In this document: piece after piece, positions 40,611-53,823 of the stretch | Layout: each line of letters starts with the position of its first letter | Numbering within the stretch: the stretch's first letter is position 1 | From: Rotaria macrura | Lineage: Eukaryota > Rotifera > Eurotatoria > Philodinida > Philodinidae | Direction of reading: 5' to 3' | Assembly (NCBI GenBank): GCA_900239685.1 | Contig: OENT01000005.1 | Coordinates: forward strand, 62,001-126,000 | DNA length: 64,000 bases | The notes under the pieces: model-generated | The model's input: the letters and a program-made list of their open reading frames with translations, nothing else | Told to the model about the DNA's origin: nothing | The model's database searches: none | Made by a program: the position numbers and the translations under genes

Positions 40611-43600
40611 ATGACTATAGACAACGATTCATCAACATCAGGAGAAACGTCAACAAGCCAACTCATTTTTGTAAGAAGTTCGAGAACACAAATATCTTCA
40701 TAAATGCAACTCTATTTTTTTATCTGTTAATGATCTAGGAGGAAACCGATATACTTTATGAAGAAGACTGTCTTCGAAATCAATATTCAGTGAAAGCTTG
40801 GCTTCGCTATATCGATCATATCAAAGATGGACCTAATGAAAAAATAAATCTTGTCTATGAACGAGCATTACGTGAACTACCTGGAAGGTATACATAATAC
40901 TCTGATGATTTGTTTTTTCTTCAAATTTTCTGCTTTGATAGTTATAAACTCTGGTATAATTATTTGAAACTTCGACGAAAACAAGTTCGTTCGAAATGTA
41001 TCATTGATCCTGCTTATGAAGAAGTTAATAACACTTTTGAACGCTCTCTCGTGTTTATGCATAAAGTATTATTCATTCAGCTCTTCATTTTCTCCTTCTT
41101 TTTAACAAAGTATTTTTTTGTTTCGTCTAATTTTAGATGCCTCGGATATGGCTTGATTATGGTCAATTCTTGATCGATCAATGTAAAATTACGCGTACAC
41201 GTCGTTTATTTGACCGAGCTATTCGAGCATTGCCAATAACGCAACATAATCGTATATGGCCATTATACATTAAATTTGTCACAAGTTATCCTGAAATACC
41301 AGACACAGCAATGAGAGTTTATCGAAGATATCTGAAAGTAAGAATTGTGTAAGAAAAAATGAACATGTTAATTATTTTATTTTGAATTTAGTTACAACCT
41401 GAATGTGCCGAAGAATACATTGATTATTTAAGAGAAATTGGAAATTTAGATGAATGTGCTAAATTATATGTCGACATATTAAATCGAGACGATTTTGTTT
41501 CACGTCAAGGAAAATCAAATCATCAAGTAAAGTTTTTATATTTTTTCTCCGTTGTCTGCCACATTCAGTTGTTTTTAACAGACAGAAATCGGTTGATAAG
41601 TGGTGCAAATAAATCACTTTCGTCTGTTTGGTTTCATTTTTTTGACAAAAATGTATTCTTGACTGAATACGTTTTCATTTGCCGATATCTTTCATATTGA
41701 TTTGTTAAGAAAAAAACGTATCGTAGCGATTGAAGTTAAAATATAGTCTTACTATACATAAAAACTGCTTCTAGTAATAATTTTTAAGATAATCTACATT
41801 TATTCTTTTTTCTTTCTACAACTTCATTGTCTTCCTTATAAGATGAGATACTCAGTGAGTATCTGATGAATTCAACAATGTTGTGAACCAGTAGAGTAAA
41901 AGTTTTGACATTTTACGAATCAATTCAGATTTTTGAGCGAATTATCTCATATCTTATCACATCAATCTGCGAATTTGTTATCTATATAGTAGACATGTCT
42001 CTCCATTTACCATTAACATCTCAAGTCTTATCTTTGGCAATACTCACATGCATAACAAAGCATCTAGTAAGATCCCTAATTTTCTAGAACATCGACAAAT
42101 ACACATGTGAGAGGTATGTTTACTAAATGAGCACATGATGTTGTCATCTAAAGCTTGTACTGAATTTGAGGCAAGTGTCGACAATCGAATCATGACTTTA
42201 ATGGTTCATGATTTCATTAGATTATTCTAAAAGATACTACCTTGTAGAAATTTTCTAGATGACATGATAAACATAGCTTTGCATTTACACGAGTAACTGG
42301 GTTCGATGAAAGATTAAAAGTGCCAGCGTCTAACAACAAATAATATTCATCCACGAGAAAAATGATTGCGCTGTCGCTTGATCCTAACATCTGTTTATGT
42401 TAATAATGTTTTATTTTTCTTTATCATTTTTAGCTATGGAATGAATTGTGTGAGTTAGTATCGAAAAATCCAACAAAAATAAAATCCGTTCAAGTCGAGC
42501 CAATTCTTCGACAAGGAATTCAAAAATATAAAGATCAAGTTGGACAACTATGGGCATCACTTGCTGATTACTATATACGTAGTGGTTGTTTTGAAAAAGT
42601 AGGAAGAAGAATGTTTGTTGTTTAGATGTTCAGTAGATTATAAAAAAATATTTTAGGCACGTGATATTTTCGAAGAAGCCATTGAATCCGTTCTTACTGT
42701 TCGTGATTTTACACAAGTATTTGATGCGTATGCACAATCTGAAGAAGGTCTTATTAGTGCTCTAATGAATAAATCAAATGAAGATGACGAAGAAATAACT
42801 GATGATGGTAAAAGAAAAATCAAATATATCTATAAGAAATAAATATTCAATTTTCTCGATTATCTTAGATGATCTCGAACTTGAACTTCGTCTTGCACGT
42901 CTAGAATATTTGATGGATCGTCGGCCATTAATGTTAAATAGTGTTCTACTTCGTCAAAATCCTCATAATGTTAATGAATGGTTAAAACGTGTTAAACTAT
43001 ATGGTGAACAATATGATAAAATCATTCAAACATTCACTACAGCTGTACAAACAATTGATCCAAAGATTTGTACAGGTAAACTACAAGATGTATGGATTGC
43101 ATTCGCTCAATTTTATGATAAATATCAACAACCGGATGAAGCAAGATACATCTATGATAAAGGGATTAAAGTTAACTTTCGAAATGTTGATGATCTAGCA
43201 GCTGTTTGGTGTGCTTGGTGTGAAATGGAATTAGAACATGAAAGACCTGATGAAGCAATTAAATTAATGGAACGAGCAACTGTTTTACCAAGACATAAGG
43301 TATGTGATTTATTTTTCGACGATCCATCTTTAAATTGATTGTTTTTTATTCATAAGAATAATAAACAGGTCAAATTTTATCATTTCAGAATCATCTAAAA
43401 AATGTTATATAAATAGAATCAGAATATTTATTCAAAAAACCAAAATAAATGAATATCTATAAGTCCACCATATGTCAGACTCATTATTTATGATGGAACT
43501 AGAGTTTTCAAAATAAAAGAACTATGATTATAATCGAGATCAGAATCTATCACGCACATAGATTGTATGATAAATTTTTATCCATCACATTTAATGAGTG

Positions 43601-45427
43601 ATTGAACTCTGCATGATGGATGCAATAAAGATTCTTGAACAGACCAGAGTTCATTCTAGTAAAAATAAAACAATCATAGTTTTGTCATTTGACGAATGTT
43701 TAACTATAACAAACAAATCCTTTTGATTTATTACATATTTTGAAAGAATACACAGTTAGCATCATGGTTTTAAAATACTACTATCAAGATACGATCTTAT
43801 TACAACAAAATAAAAATCTAAATGAAAGTCTTTTCATAAGTGCTAGTATAGTTTTATGTTAAACAACGAATTAAATGTTGTTTAGCATTATTATGAGATT
43901 TCTCGATTATCTTTTTCCAACGGTCTTGCCTGTACTCGAAAATTTAGACTCGATTAAACTACGAAGCTATCGTGGAATAGATAAGTATGATGCACTTATC
44001 AGATCTGCTATCAATACTATCTGTTGTGGTCGTCTGCCAATGAGTTATTTGAAATGGTACATATTTATTTGCTTGTCATCACGAATGATTCATGTCATCG
44101 TGATTTCTGACATAGGCACAAGTTTTACTAGAGAAAGAGAGCAATAGAAATGTTGTTTTAAAACACATCTTTTCAATAGAAATTTCCATACAATACAATC
44201 AACAGAAAAGTGAGCGCCTCATTAAACTTCAAAATTTCAAATCATAAACTAGTCATTCTTTTGCTAACACGATGTTTTCTTCTCATAGTCACGACATTGT
44301 TTTCATATGTAAATTTCTCTTGCTTTTAGGTCGACTACTATGATGCCAACGAGCCAGTTCAATTACGTTTACATAAAAGTCTTAAACTATGGTCATTTTA
44401 TGTTGATTTAGAAGAATGTTATGGAACGTTCCAAACATGTAAATCTGTTTATGATCGTATTCTTGATCTACGTATAGCAACACCACAAATTATTATGAAC
44501 TATGGACTTTATTTAGAAGAAAATAAATACTATGAAGATGCTTTTCGTGCCTATGAAAAAGGTATTGCACTATTCAAATGGCCTAATATTTATGACATTT
44601 GGTTGACATATCTATGTAAATTTGTGGCACGCTATTCTGATGGTTCAAAACTAGAGCGTGCACGAGATCTGTTTGAACAATGTCTAGAACATTGTCCAGC
44701 AAAATTTGCTAAAAACTTATATTTATTATATGCAAAATTAGAAGAACAACATGGCCTCGATAGAAGAGCATTGAAAATTTATGAACGTGCGACTAATGCT
44801 GTTGAACCGAAAGAGAAAGAAGAAGTATGTTGTGTTGTTTTTTTATCATGTGAAATAAATTTCATCATTTGAATGACTTGTGTTAATCTTTTTTTCTTTT
44901 CAAATAGATGTTTAATATTTATATAAAACGCTGTGGTGAAATGCAAGGTATAACAGCAACACGTGACATATACGAAAAAGCAATCGAATCGTTAGAAGAT
45001 GAACGTGCTGTTCGAGATATGTGTTTACGGTATGCAGATTTAGAAAGAAAATTAGGTGAAATTGATCGAGGCCGTGCGATTTATTCCCATTGTTCACAAA
45101 TGTGTGATCCACGAGTAAGTCTTTGTGGTTTACTTTTTTGATTTTGATACAATTACTTTTGTTTTTGTTTAGATACACAATGATTTTTGGCAAACATGGA
45201 AAGAATTTGAAATTAAACATGGTAACGAGGATACTATGCGGGAAATGTTAAGAATTAAGCGTTCTGTACAAGCAACGTATAATGTTCAAGTGAATTATAT
45301 GGCGGCACAGATGATGGCTGCATCGATGGGTGATGATACATCAGCAAATCAAGTAGGAAAAGAATTCTCATCTTAGTATGCGATGTACTAATTTATCTTA
45401 CTTTATTCTTTTTTGTAGGCCAATTAA
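40611..45427 (+). CDS. XAB2: XAB2/SYF1 pre-mRNA splicing factor (HAT-repeat protein)
   Basis: Scaffold subunit of the Prp19-associated spliceosome complex; in vertebrates it also binds XPA in transcription-coupled repair. Built of half-a-TPR (HAT) repeats over its length. Matches in order include [170 protein letters not shown] and [20 protein letters not shown]. There are about a dozen exons, with long introns at 41527-42433 and 43300-44329; the last exon (45419-45427) encodes only Ala-Asn-stop. The start at 40611 is preferred over in-frame 40509. The protein is roughly 770 residues, against about 850 in vertebrates. It ends shortly after the last HAT repeat, lacking the acidic C-terminal tail. 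Confidence 0.94.
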
Positions 45428-47202
45428 CGAAGATATTCGACTATTTTTTTTCTTGTCTTTTCTATGTGCTGTGTAATTTTCTTGGTACGTGTTTAAAGAA
45501 AAAAAATTAAAACATTACTTATCTTGATATTTGTAACACGAAAGCTATGTTAGAATGCAAGCAAACACTTTCGAATTAATTAAATTGGAAGGTCAATAGG
45601 AAATAAGAAAATATTAACTGAAGGCTTCATAGAATTACTCGTTTTATTTAGAAGATCTTACTATGATGCTGATCATTACAGAACTTCGACATATATGTAG
45701 AACAATAACATATTGTGCATTGTTTTATCTGTGATTCAAGACTTTTTAAATCCCTTTTACATATTTTAAAGTTTCTAAGGCTTTAGAGAAAACATATTAT
45801 TAGATGTCACCTTAATTTTCCCATCATTATGTACGCTAGCAGATCTATAGACAAATATTTTAATACACTACTAAAAACTAATATCTCATCGAGTGTCAAC
45901 ATTCAACTCTAAGTTATTGAATTTTTGAAAGTCTATACGTTCTGAAGAATGAAATTTGTGAGAAAAACTAGAGTATAAATCTTGTATCGTATTAGACGCT
46001 TTGTAGCAAATTAAGGTCAACTCTTGTCAGGTTATCTACTAAAAAAATAGTATGTGATGAGTATAAGTAAAAATATCATTGAAAATAGAAAGTAAAATCT
46101 GCATATGGTTTTGATTATTAGGTTTGATTCAGCGAAACATTAGTAGATTCATAGGCTTCCGTACTGTTGTATAGTGTTATAAGCAACCGTACGTACTCTA
46201 TTAAATAAATAAACGTGTATAAAAATGTGTGATAATTGAATGACTACAAGAAATACCATCATGTGTGAATAACTACATCAATTATAATGAACGTTTGATG
46301 AAATGAGAACTTGATGAGCCCATTTTTTTATGTCGTTATGACCGTTAATTTCCATATAGTTTAATCATGATTGACTGAGGAGAAAACTTCATCTAATATT
46401 ATTGTCATGATTTTTTTTTGAGTATTAGATCTTGTCGAAATTTTATTATCATAGAATTATTAGTTTTTGTGTACGTTGAATATTTGTACGTCTATCAAAA
46501 TGAAAATAGCCAAAATAATATAATACTATTCATTTTCGGCAATGCTACCAGATAGTTTCCTGTTTTTTTTCCCAAAGACAAATTTAGAAAAAAAAATTTT
46601 CACATTCAACTGAACAAAAATCTTCAGAATTGCTAGAAAAATTAGCCGCCCGTCACTTTGAACAGATGATTACTAACATGTGGTAGTTGTGAACAGAATA
46701 ATGAGAGATAATGAATGAATCAGAGAGATTGTCAAACTCTTTATCGATAGTGTTATTTAGAAAGGTGTTGATATGCATCGATACACTACTATTGTTAATC
46801 AGTGTTACTATGCTCACATCTTTATTTATCGCTTTTAAACAACCGTATCCAATTATTCAATACTTCTTACCTTACGATATACAAAATATAGGAGAGAAAT
46901 TATTCAAAGAAGTAGTCTGAAAACTGAATTGTTTTTACGAAAAACAAACACTAATGAACGCAATCATAGGCATGTTTATCTGTGTGTCAAGTCGTACTAT
47001 CGATCTAGCATTGGACACAACGTCATAACGTAATTTTCTCCGGGAAAGAAAAAATTCAAATCCCATTGAATCGAATCATATTTCGATGTTTTCGTCTATG
47101 TTAGTCTCCTTCGTTGAATTCAACTATAGCTTTTTTATGCCGTTATTTTATTCCACATGATTTGATAACAAAGAAATGAATTTCTTCGAGTGACATAAGC
47201 AC
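45428..47202. other. Unassigned AT-rich intergenic DNA
   Basis: No supported gene between XAB2 and the tRNA. A plus-strand ORF at 46711-46920 contains a hydrophobic stretch but no domain or splice context and is not called. Confidence 0.5.
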
Positions 47203-47276
47203 GGTCCCTTAGCTCAGCCGGTTAGAGCGCCGTGCTAATAACGCGGAGGTCATGAGTTCGATCCTCATAGGGACCA
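47203..47276 (+). tRNA. trnI-AAU: tRNA-Ile (anticodon AAT)
   Basis: A 74-base cloverleaf folds cleanly. The acceptor stem GGTCCCT pairs with AGGGACC, followed by discriminator A. The D arm is GCTC...GAGC, with the A-box-like TAGCTCAGCCGGTTAGAG. The anticodon loop CTAATAA carries AAT (wobble A would be read as inosine). The T arm contains GAGTTCGATCCTC, matching the B box. CCA is not encoded. A T-run (ATTTTTTTCT) just downstream fits an RNA polymerase III terminator. There is no intron. Confidence 0.96.
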
Positions 47277-49004
47277 TTAAATTTTTTTCTCTTTTTCTTC
47301 TTTTTTTTGTTCTTTCAATTTTTCACGAACGACTACAACCTGCAACTACAACGATGTTCTCTTTGACAGGATGTGAAATAAATTTTTTTAACACAAATTT
47401 TATTCGATTACACACCTATTCATCTTTTCTCTTTTTGTCAGATTTCCATGAACAATTAAGCGTAGTGCTTCTAACCGTATGAGAAGCATTATTTGAATGG
47501 CAGAACCAGGAAATCGTGGGTGGTAGGGAAATGTTCTACTATTATCTTGAGAGGATATGCATGAAAATGAAATATAGTATCAATATTGGTAATTATAAGG
47601 TTTTTTCTTCTTCTTCTTCTAGTGGTGGGGCGGTGCCTGGCCTAGCCCACCCTTGGTGTTACGTCACTACATGATCTTCTGATGTCATGTCAAGAAGGAA
47701 AAAACAAACTCCAAAGAATTTTCTTTTTGAACTTCTGAAAGTCAGCTTAAATGGAACATGTATAATTGATTCGTTGTTTTTTTTTCAAAATAGCCAAACT
47801 AATTACCCGAATATGTATTGAATAAATATGTGATGAGGCTATTTCTTATTTTTTTTCTGTTTCATCAATGCTTGTCCACGTGAAAAAGAGAATATTTATA
47901 TATATGTATATAGAAAATGAAATAAAAAACGAAACGATTTCTTATCATTTGCCTTCAATCAACCTACAAGTTATATCGATCAGTAAATTATCAATATTGA
48001 ATATAACTTCTCCCAAAGAATAAATCAATACTTAAATAATCGTCTTTACCTACACTAGTGTACTTGTTTTTCTTTTTCTCTGAATAATTTATAACAATTA
48101 ATCAATACCATTGTTTGATCGTTCTTATTCATACACGTATTATATCTATCACTAACCGATGGTCAAAAATCTCATGCATTTATACGATAAAGACAAATAG
48201 CTTTTCTCAATGACTGTTAGATGAACATATTGCCGATCAAGTGTTTATGCACATACACTTGAATATTTTTGTGTACAATCATTATCGTTATTTCAAAAAG
48301 AAAGTAAATAGGCAAACATTGATCTTATTTTCTAATTGTCACATGAAGCTGTTCGTATTGAACGAATTATGTCATCGACGTAGGGTTTCTATTTTTTTTT
48401 ATGAACATGAGAACAACATTTCAACACGTAAGACAAAAAACAGAGAAGCCTCTTGATGTGGGAAAAATGCAAAGACATAGAATTGATTCGATTAAAAACG
48501 ATTTCATTTCGTCTCTTTCGTTGTTGTTTTCATCTCATTCGATTTAATATGGAGATCATCATCATTGAAAAGAATAAAAAAATTGAACAACAATAGATCA
48601 ATCAAGCTTAACAGTAATGGAGTGATCAAACTTCAGTGATGCATGCCAGTGCTGCCATAGGGCCGATCAAGCATTAGATTCTGTCTGCTATTTTTTCACA
48701 CAATTTAAATTTTCATTAGAAATTCGTAACTTATTGTTGTCTTTATTTAATATTGGGATAATTTCCTTCTTTTTTTTTCTGTTTGTTATAAAAGATGTAT
48801 TGTCAAGTTTATGCCGCTACCGACAATAATTATGTCAATGATGTGTGAACGAAATCAAATCAAATAAGAAAGAAAACATATCTATACATTATTGACAGTT
48901 TTCTATCAAGATTTACTGTCATCTTTTGTTCTTTAATTTATTTATACAATAATCATTCTCTCATTTAACAAAACTGAAAACAAACTTAGGAGAATAGTTT
49001 TTCT
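47277..49004. other. Unassigned AT-rich intergenic DNA
   Basis: After the tRNA terminator, no gene is supported. A (TTC)n stretch followed by a short GC-rich piece (GGTGGGGCGGTGCCTGGCC) lies at about 47606-47645. ORFs at 47252-47482 (overlapping the tRNA) and 48241-48456 are rejected as chance frames. Confidence 0.5.
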
Positions 49005-50269
49005 TTAGACCAATATTGACTTATTACTATTCATCGGTATTGATATTGATTGATGTAGATCATCGTCGATTAATTCCACATTAGGTAACATGGAATGAAG
49101 TATTGTACGTAAATGTGCTGGTGAACAATCGAATGCATTACCAAATATTTCACTTGGATTACGATGAAAATAGATTTGATTGCACATCGCTATTTGCAAT
49201 TCATTTTCTAAAAGAAAAATGAACAAAATAAAACAATGATTGATATTGATGTGTCTATTTAGTTTCTTTTCTATGATTGATGAATGCATGTATATATATA
49301 TATATATATATCAATTGTTGAAAACATACTTCTTGCCCATTGTGGTATTGGTTTCTTCTGATCTGTACTTGTTTTAGTAGCAAATATTGAATTATCATTA
49401 TTGTCATCTTCAATATTCACATGTAAAATAGTCATATCATAATTGTTTTGTGTTTGATAATCTTCTGACGACTTCTTAGGATCAGATTGAGGTCTTAATG
49501 AAAAAGTATTGCGATGATCAATTTGATCTGTCAAAAGAATTGAATATTTACCTTGTTCGTAATGGACGTTTTGTCTGATGACGATGATGTTGTTTTTTAT
49601 TTTTCAATGCTTGAATACCCATTAGCGGTGGTCGAGCGTTTCGTGACGGTGAATTTTGCTGAATAATTAATGGAGAAGAAGAAGATGAAGATGAAGAAGA
49701 AGGTGGATGCGGAGGAGACTAGATTTAAACGGCAAAAAGAAAAAAAGAAAAATTAGAAATAACTTACAAGCAACATAAAACATTGGAATAGTGACTTGAG
49801 TACTTCCATAGTTTCGATAAAAAAATATATAGAAATCAACTGACGTTTAATTGACACAACTTGTTATTTTATATACAACGAAAAAAAACGAGCTCAGCAG
49901 GGATAGTCTATATAGCATATCCTAATCAGTCGTATCAACATTAATTGTCATCGATGCAAGACTTTTGACAAGTACTCATGAGAATACGAAAAATAACATA
50001 AAATTTCTAATTAATAGAATTCATACCTCGAGCAAATAACGAAGAATACTCTTTCGAACATAATCAGGAATTCCATGAAGAAGACCAGATTCTTTCGATG
50101 TTGACCTTGTGGTTGTTGTCGTTGCTGATTGAAATTTTCTTTTGAAAAAATTTTTATTTTGAAATATTTTTTTAAAACGTGACGACGACGATGATGATGA
50201 CGTTTTAGTTGTTGGTATCGTTTTCGAATTCATAGGATTTGAAAGAATTTCATGTGAACGAAGTTTCAT
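49005..50269 (-). CDS. INCENP: INCENP-like protein with C-terminal IN-box
   Basis: Candidate scaffold of the chromosomal passenger complex, which binds and activates Aurora B through the IN-box. Four exons, 50269-50027, 49718-49552, 49493-49330 and 49207-49005, sum to 777 bases and give 258 residues. The C-terminus has KKPIPQWARK, then ELQIAMCNQIYF and NPSEIFG. These are the P-I-P-x-W-A-R, the (H/N)Q-x-Y and the E-(L/I)-F-G positions of the IN-box. The N-terminus has a Ser/Lys-rich stretch and then HGIPDYVRKSILRYLLE, a helix possibly placed for survivin/borealin contact. The middle is low-complexity (Ser run, Pro, Asp/Asn). It is far shorter than vertebrate INCENP (~900 residues) and lacks the long single-alpha-helix/coiled region. 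A second IN-box protein elsewhere in the genome cannot be excluded. No Thr-Ser-Ser activation motif is obvious after the IN-box. Confidence 0.75.
49290..49310. repeat. (AT)n microsatellite
   Basis: About ten AT units within the last intron (49208-49329) of the INCENP-like gene. Confidence 0.9.
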
Positions 50270-52308
50270 TGCCTAAAGTTTTTTATGTATTAGAATATTA
50301 ATTCATTTTCAAGTAAAGAACATTTAACGAATGACCCATGCTTCCGTTCGAACGTTAGATTTTTTCCTCCCGTTCTCTCATTAGTAATGCTGTGCTGTCT
50401 CATTTTTTTTTCTCTCTCTCTCTCTCAAATGTCCAACGTATCATTAACAGAGTATTATACTCCCCCTTGTATGATTGATTCATGTTGAGAGTGAGGAAAC
50501 GCACAGAAGAATAAAACAAAACAAAAAAAAACGAATCTAAAGTTTATACACGCAATGCTAATTGTGATAACTAGATAAAGCGAAAAAGAAAAGCTACGCC
50601 ATTCGAAAAACGCACTAAACGGAAATCGACAATTATAAATAAATGAGCTAGCATGAAAATTTTTGATTAATTTACATAAATTTCCAGAGAAAAAATATGA
50701 TGATAAATACATTTTACAGTGACTACATACCGGCATTCTTTTCGTGAGTATAATCTAAATGAGAGTAACGTTGGCAAAATGAACTTATATATATATATAA
50801 AGATAGGTTTGATGCAACTGTTACCGCTTTTTGTTTCTATTAACTGTCGCATGTGAGATGATGCATTTTGATAGTTCTCTGCGGAATAGATCACAAAAAA
50901 ATGATAGGTCAAGTATTTGAACACTTGTGTTTATCTTGGTGACAGCTTGTCCTTCTTGTCTTTGTGTATGTCTCGTTTCTTTTCAAGATTCCTTACACCT
51001 ACTCTTGAATCTTGCTCAATCATGCATTTGAGTGATATATAGAGACAATGTGTCAAACGACAACTGTTGTTGTGTATCTGTACATCATCATCATAATCAT
51101 CAACTTTTTCTTCTTCGTCTATTCTGTTGATTTAACCGACTGATCACTTCCAAGTGCTACTCACACGCGTTTACAGTGTGAAAAGATATTGATCTACGTT
51201 TCGATTGTATCAAACGGCGGAAGTATGAACCAACGGCCCAATGAATATAGTATACTTCCTTATAATAACGTTTTTTTTTTCTTCGTTTTTTTTATCACTT
51301 GTACAAAATCTTTTAATGTCCTTTCGATTGAAATAAAAATAAAAGTGATTGATAATTGTTATATGCCTATTTCTGTTTATCTATATGTAGATCATGCGAA
51401 GTTGAAAGAAGAATAGATTTATTTGATAGTTGCTATTGCAAATTAAATTTTTTATTGCCAACAATAGTAAATTTGTTTGAAGGAGAACATATGACTGACT
51501 GTCTTTTCCAAAACAATATTCGGCTTTTTTCTCTAATCAAGAGACGCCAAAAAATAAAATGAATCAATGCGACCGTTAATGAACGGCAAACAAAAAAGAA
51601 AACGTTTTGTGATGATAATTGCACTCCTGTTTAAAAAATCTACGAATGTTGCTATTTGCACCATACTGAAAATAGAACAATTGTACAGGTGAAAAAACAT
51701 GATTAGTCTTGTCAAGACAGGACACTTAGTGGAATCTTATCTTTTTTTTTTGTTTTTATAGTTGTTTGTGTTCTGAATAATTGTTACAGAATTATTTACT
51801 TTGATTATTATGGAAATTGCGAATAGAACAAATCGAAAAATAAACAGATTAATTTGTTATAGGTACATGTGATTTGATTGATTTTTTCTTCTTCTTTCAT
51901 TTGTAAATCAGATATCTACGACATATTGACAAGCATACTGTGACTTCATCCTACTCATTTGAAGTTATTCTTTTTTAGTTCGAATAGTTAACAGATGGTC
52001 TGTCGATTTGGATGATTATCTACGTATTCTTATTGGTTCGAAATGTTCACATTCACCAATCGGATAAACAGATCAAAAGAATATGAAATAAATATTTGCT
52101 TGACAATCAATAATCTATAGAGATTAAAGACATTTAAAATCATATCATATCTATAACACAAAATCGACAAAGAAAAAACAAAAAGGAAATCATCATAATG
52201 GTTGCGATGGTAATTTATTTTGCTGCATGAAAAATTTGTTCCTTCGTACAGACCAAAGCTTGAAATACATAACTCGTTTTTGTTTGTATCGAAATCGAGA
52301 ATATCATA
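50270..52308. other. Intergenic region between divergent genes
   Basis: Lies between the starts of the minus-strand INCENP-like gene and the plus-strand MARCH gene, so it should hold both promoters. No conserved element can be named. Short dinucleotide stretches are present: CT-repeat near 50411-50425 and AT-repeat near 50790-50800. Several short ORFs on both strands are judged noise. Confidence 0.5.
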
Positions 52309-53823
52309 ATGATATTTAAAATCTTTTCATCAAAATACTATCCATCGAATGACAATACGAAAACAAGAAGTGAACTTCTTTCATTGATAACGGAATCATT
52401 ACCATTAGATCATAGTGGACAATTTTCTTCGATACCAATCACGAACAATGAAGAAAACTCAATTAATGAACAAGATAAAAACGAGTACGTAATTAGATCT
52501 TGAGTAAATGTGCTCCCGATTTCATATGAGATTTCGATACTATTGATCAGATTCTTATGAGAATTATTACATTCGAATGTATATCTAGAATCTTGATATT
52601 ATTAAAAATTTTAAAAAAGCAATGAAAATAGAATCGTGAATATTTCCAGAAAATCAAAAATTATAATTAAGTTTCAATAGATTTTCGATTCACAACAAGT
52701 TCTTTCTTTTGCAGATGATTCAGATTTTTATCATTCCTCTCGAGTGACTTAGCTAGAGCATGAAATTTCAATAGAGCATTTGTATTTCTCTAGTAGTAAG
52801 TGAAATAAACAAGATAAGAAGACAATCTTTGTACATGGTCAACAGTAATGCGTAGACGATTATCTTAACGGTCCGTATTCTATTGTAGAAATAGTTGGTT
52901 CTTTGTGCATCGAATTCAAGTCTCTCCTCTATCATGCAGCTATGACTATTCTAATTAAGATAGAGAAAAAAATCGTCTATCAATTGTAGAACTGGAAATC
53001 TCCAAGTTTGTCGAATCTGTTATTCAACGGGTGATCTTCAGTCTTTGATCGCTCCATGCGAATGTTCGGGTACGATGGGTATACTTCATCAGACTTGTCT
53101 TGAACGTTGGCTTGAAATTTCAAATACAACGAGATGTGAAATATGTCAACATGAATATGAAGTTATTCGTTATCCAAAATCATTGTTCTATGTATGTAAT
53201 ATATATTGAATGTTTAATAGAGTTCGATATTGATATTTGAATAGTTTCTAAGATATCCACTACATCCATCAGATATTCGTTATTTAATTAATGATATCAT
53301 TTTATTCATATTTTTAACAACAATCATTAGTTGGTATGTTCTTCCGAGATTTGTGTTCTTTAATAATAAAGATTTCTTTTTTTTATCTGTCGATGATATA
53401 TAGGTTAATAATTATGAGTGTATCAAAGATTCAGATAACAAGAATATTTTTTGATGGGTTATCATATTTTATTCTTCCATTTTCTGTACTTTTCATATAC
53501 ATTGTTTGGTGTTGGGTACAATTTGAAATTCTATCTACTACTGTTTTGATAACAATCACGCTTAATGTATTTAGGTTAGCTTTCGTTATCATATTCAAGT
53601 AATTCGAGAATGGCGCTCTGCTAATCAATTGATTCGTGTAATTAACAAGAACGAAATTAAAGTAAACCAACAACAAACTAGTCGAAATGATAATAATTTA
53701 TTATCAAGATCAGATATTGAACAGCAATTATCACTTTTAAATCCACTTAATCATGATAATTCGAATCAGTTGACTAGTCAATATCAAGAGAATTCATTAC
53801 CGAATATACGAATCATCAAATAA
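52309..53823 (+). CDS. MARCH-type membrane RING-CH E3 ubiquitin ligase
   Basis: Membrane ubiquitin ligase of the MARCH2/3-like group, expected in endosomal or ER membranes. Exons 52309-52484, 52990-53191, 53245-53333, 53404-53515 and 53575-53823 sum to 828 bases and encode 275 residues. After a polar N-terminus (~60 residues), the RING-CH finger runs from VCRICYSTGDLQSLIAPC through ECSGTMGILHQTCLERWL to TTRCEICQHEYEV. This gives the C-x2-C / C-x-C / H-x2-C / C-x2-C order, with Cys at position four and His at position five. A first transmembrane segment is in INDIILFIFLTTIISWLI and a second in YFILPFSVLFIYIVWCW. They are followed by VSFRYHIQVIREWR, a conserved MARCH2/3 feature. The tail is polar and Gln/Asn-rich. 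The short loop between the two membrane spans fits the two-span MARCH subfamily; substrates are unknown. Confidence 0.92.

Noticed and set aside
49498..49551. A 24-base intron (GTAAATATTC...TTGACAG) in the INCENP-like gene
   Set aside because: Too short for the spliceosome and it leaves the frame with a stop. Using the later acceptor (TTCATTAAG) gives a normal 54-base intron and keeps the frame.
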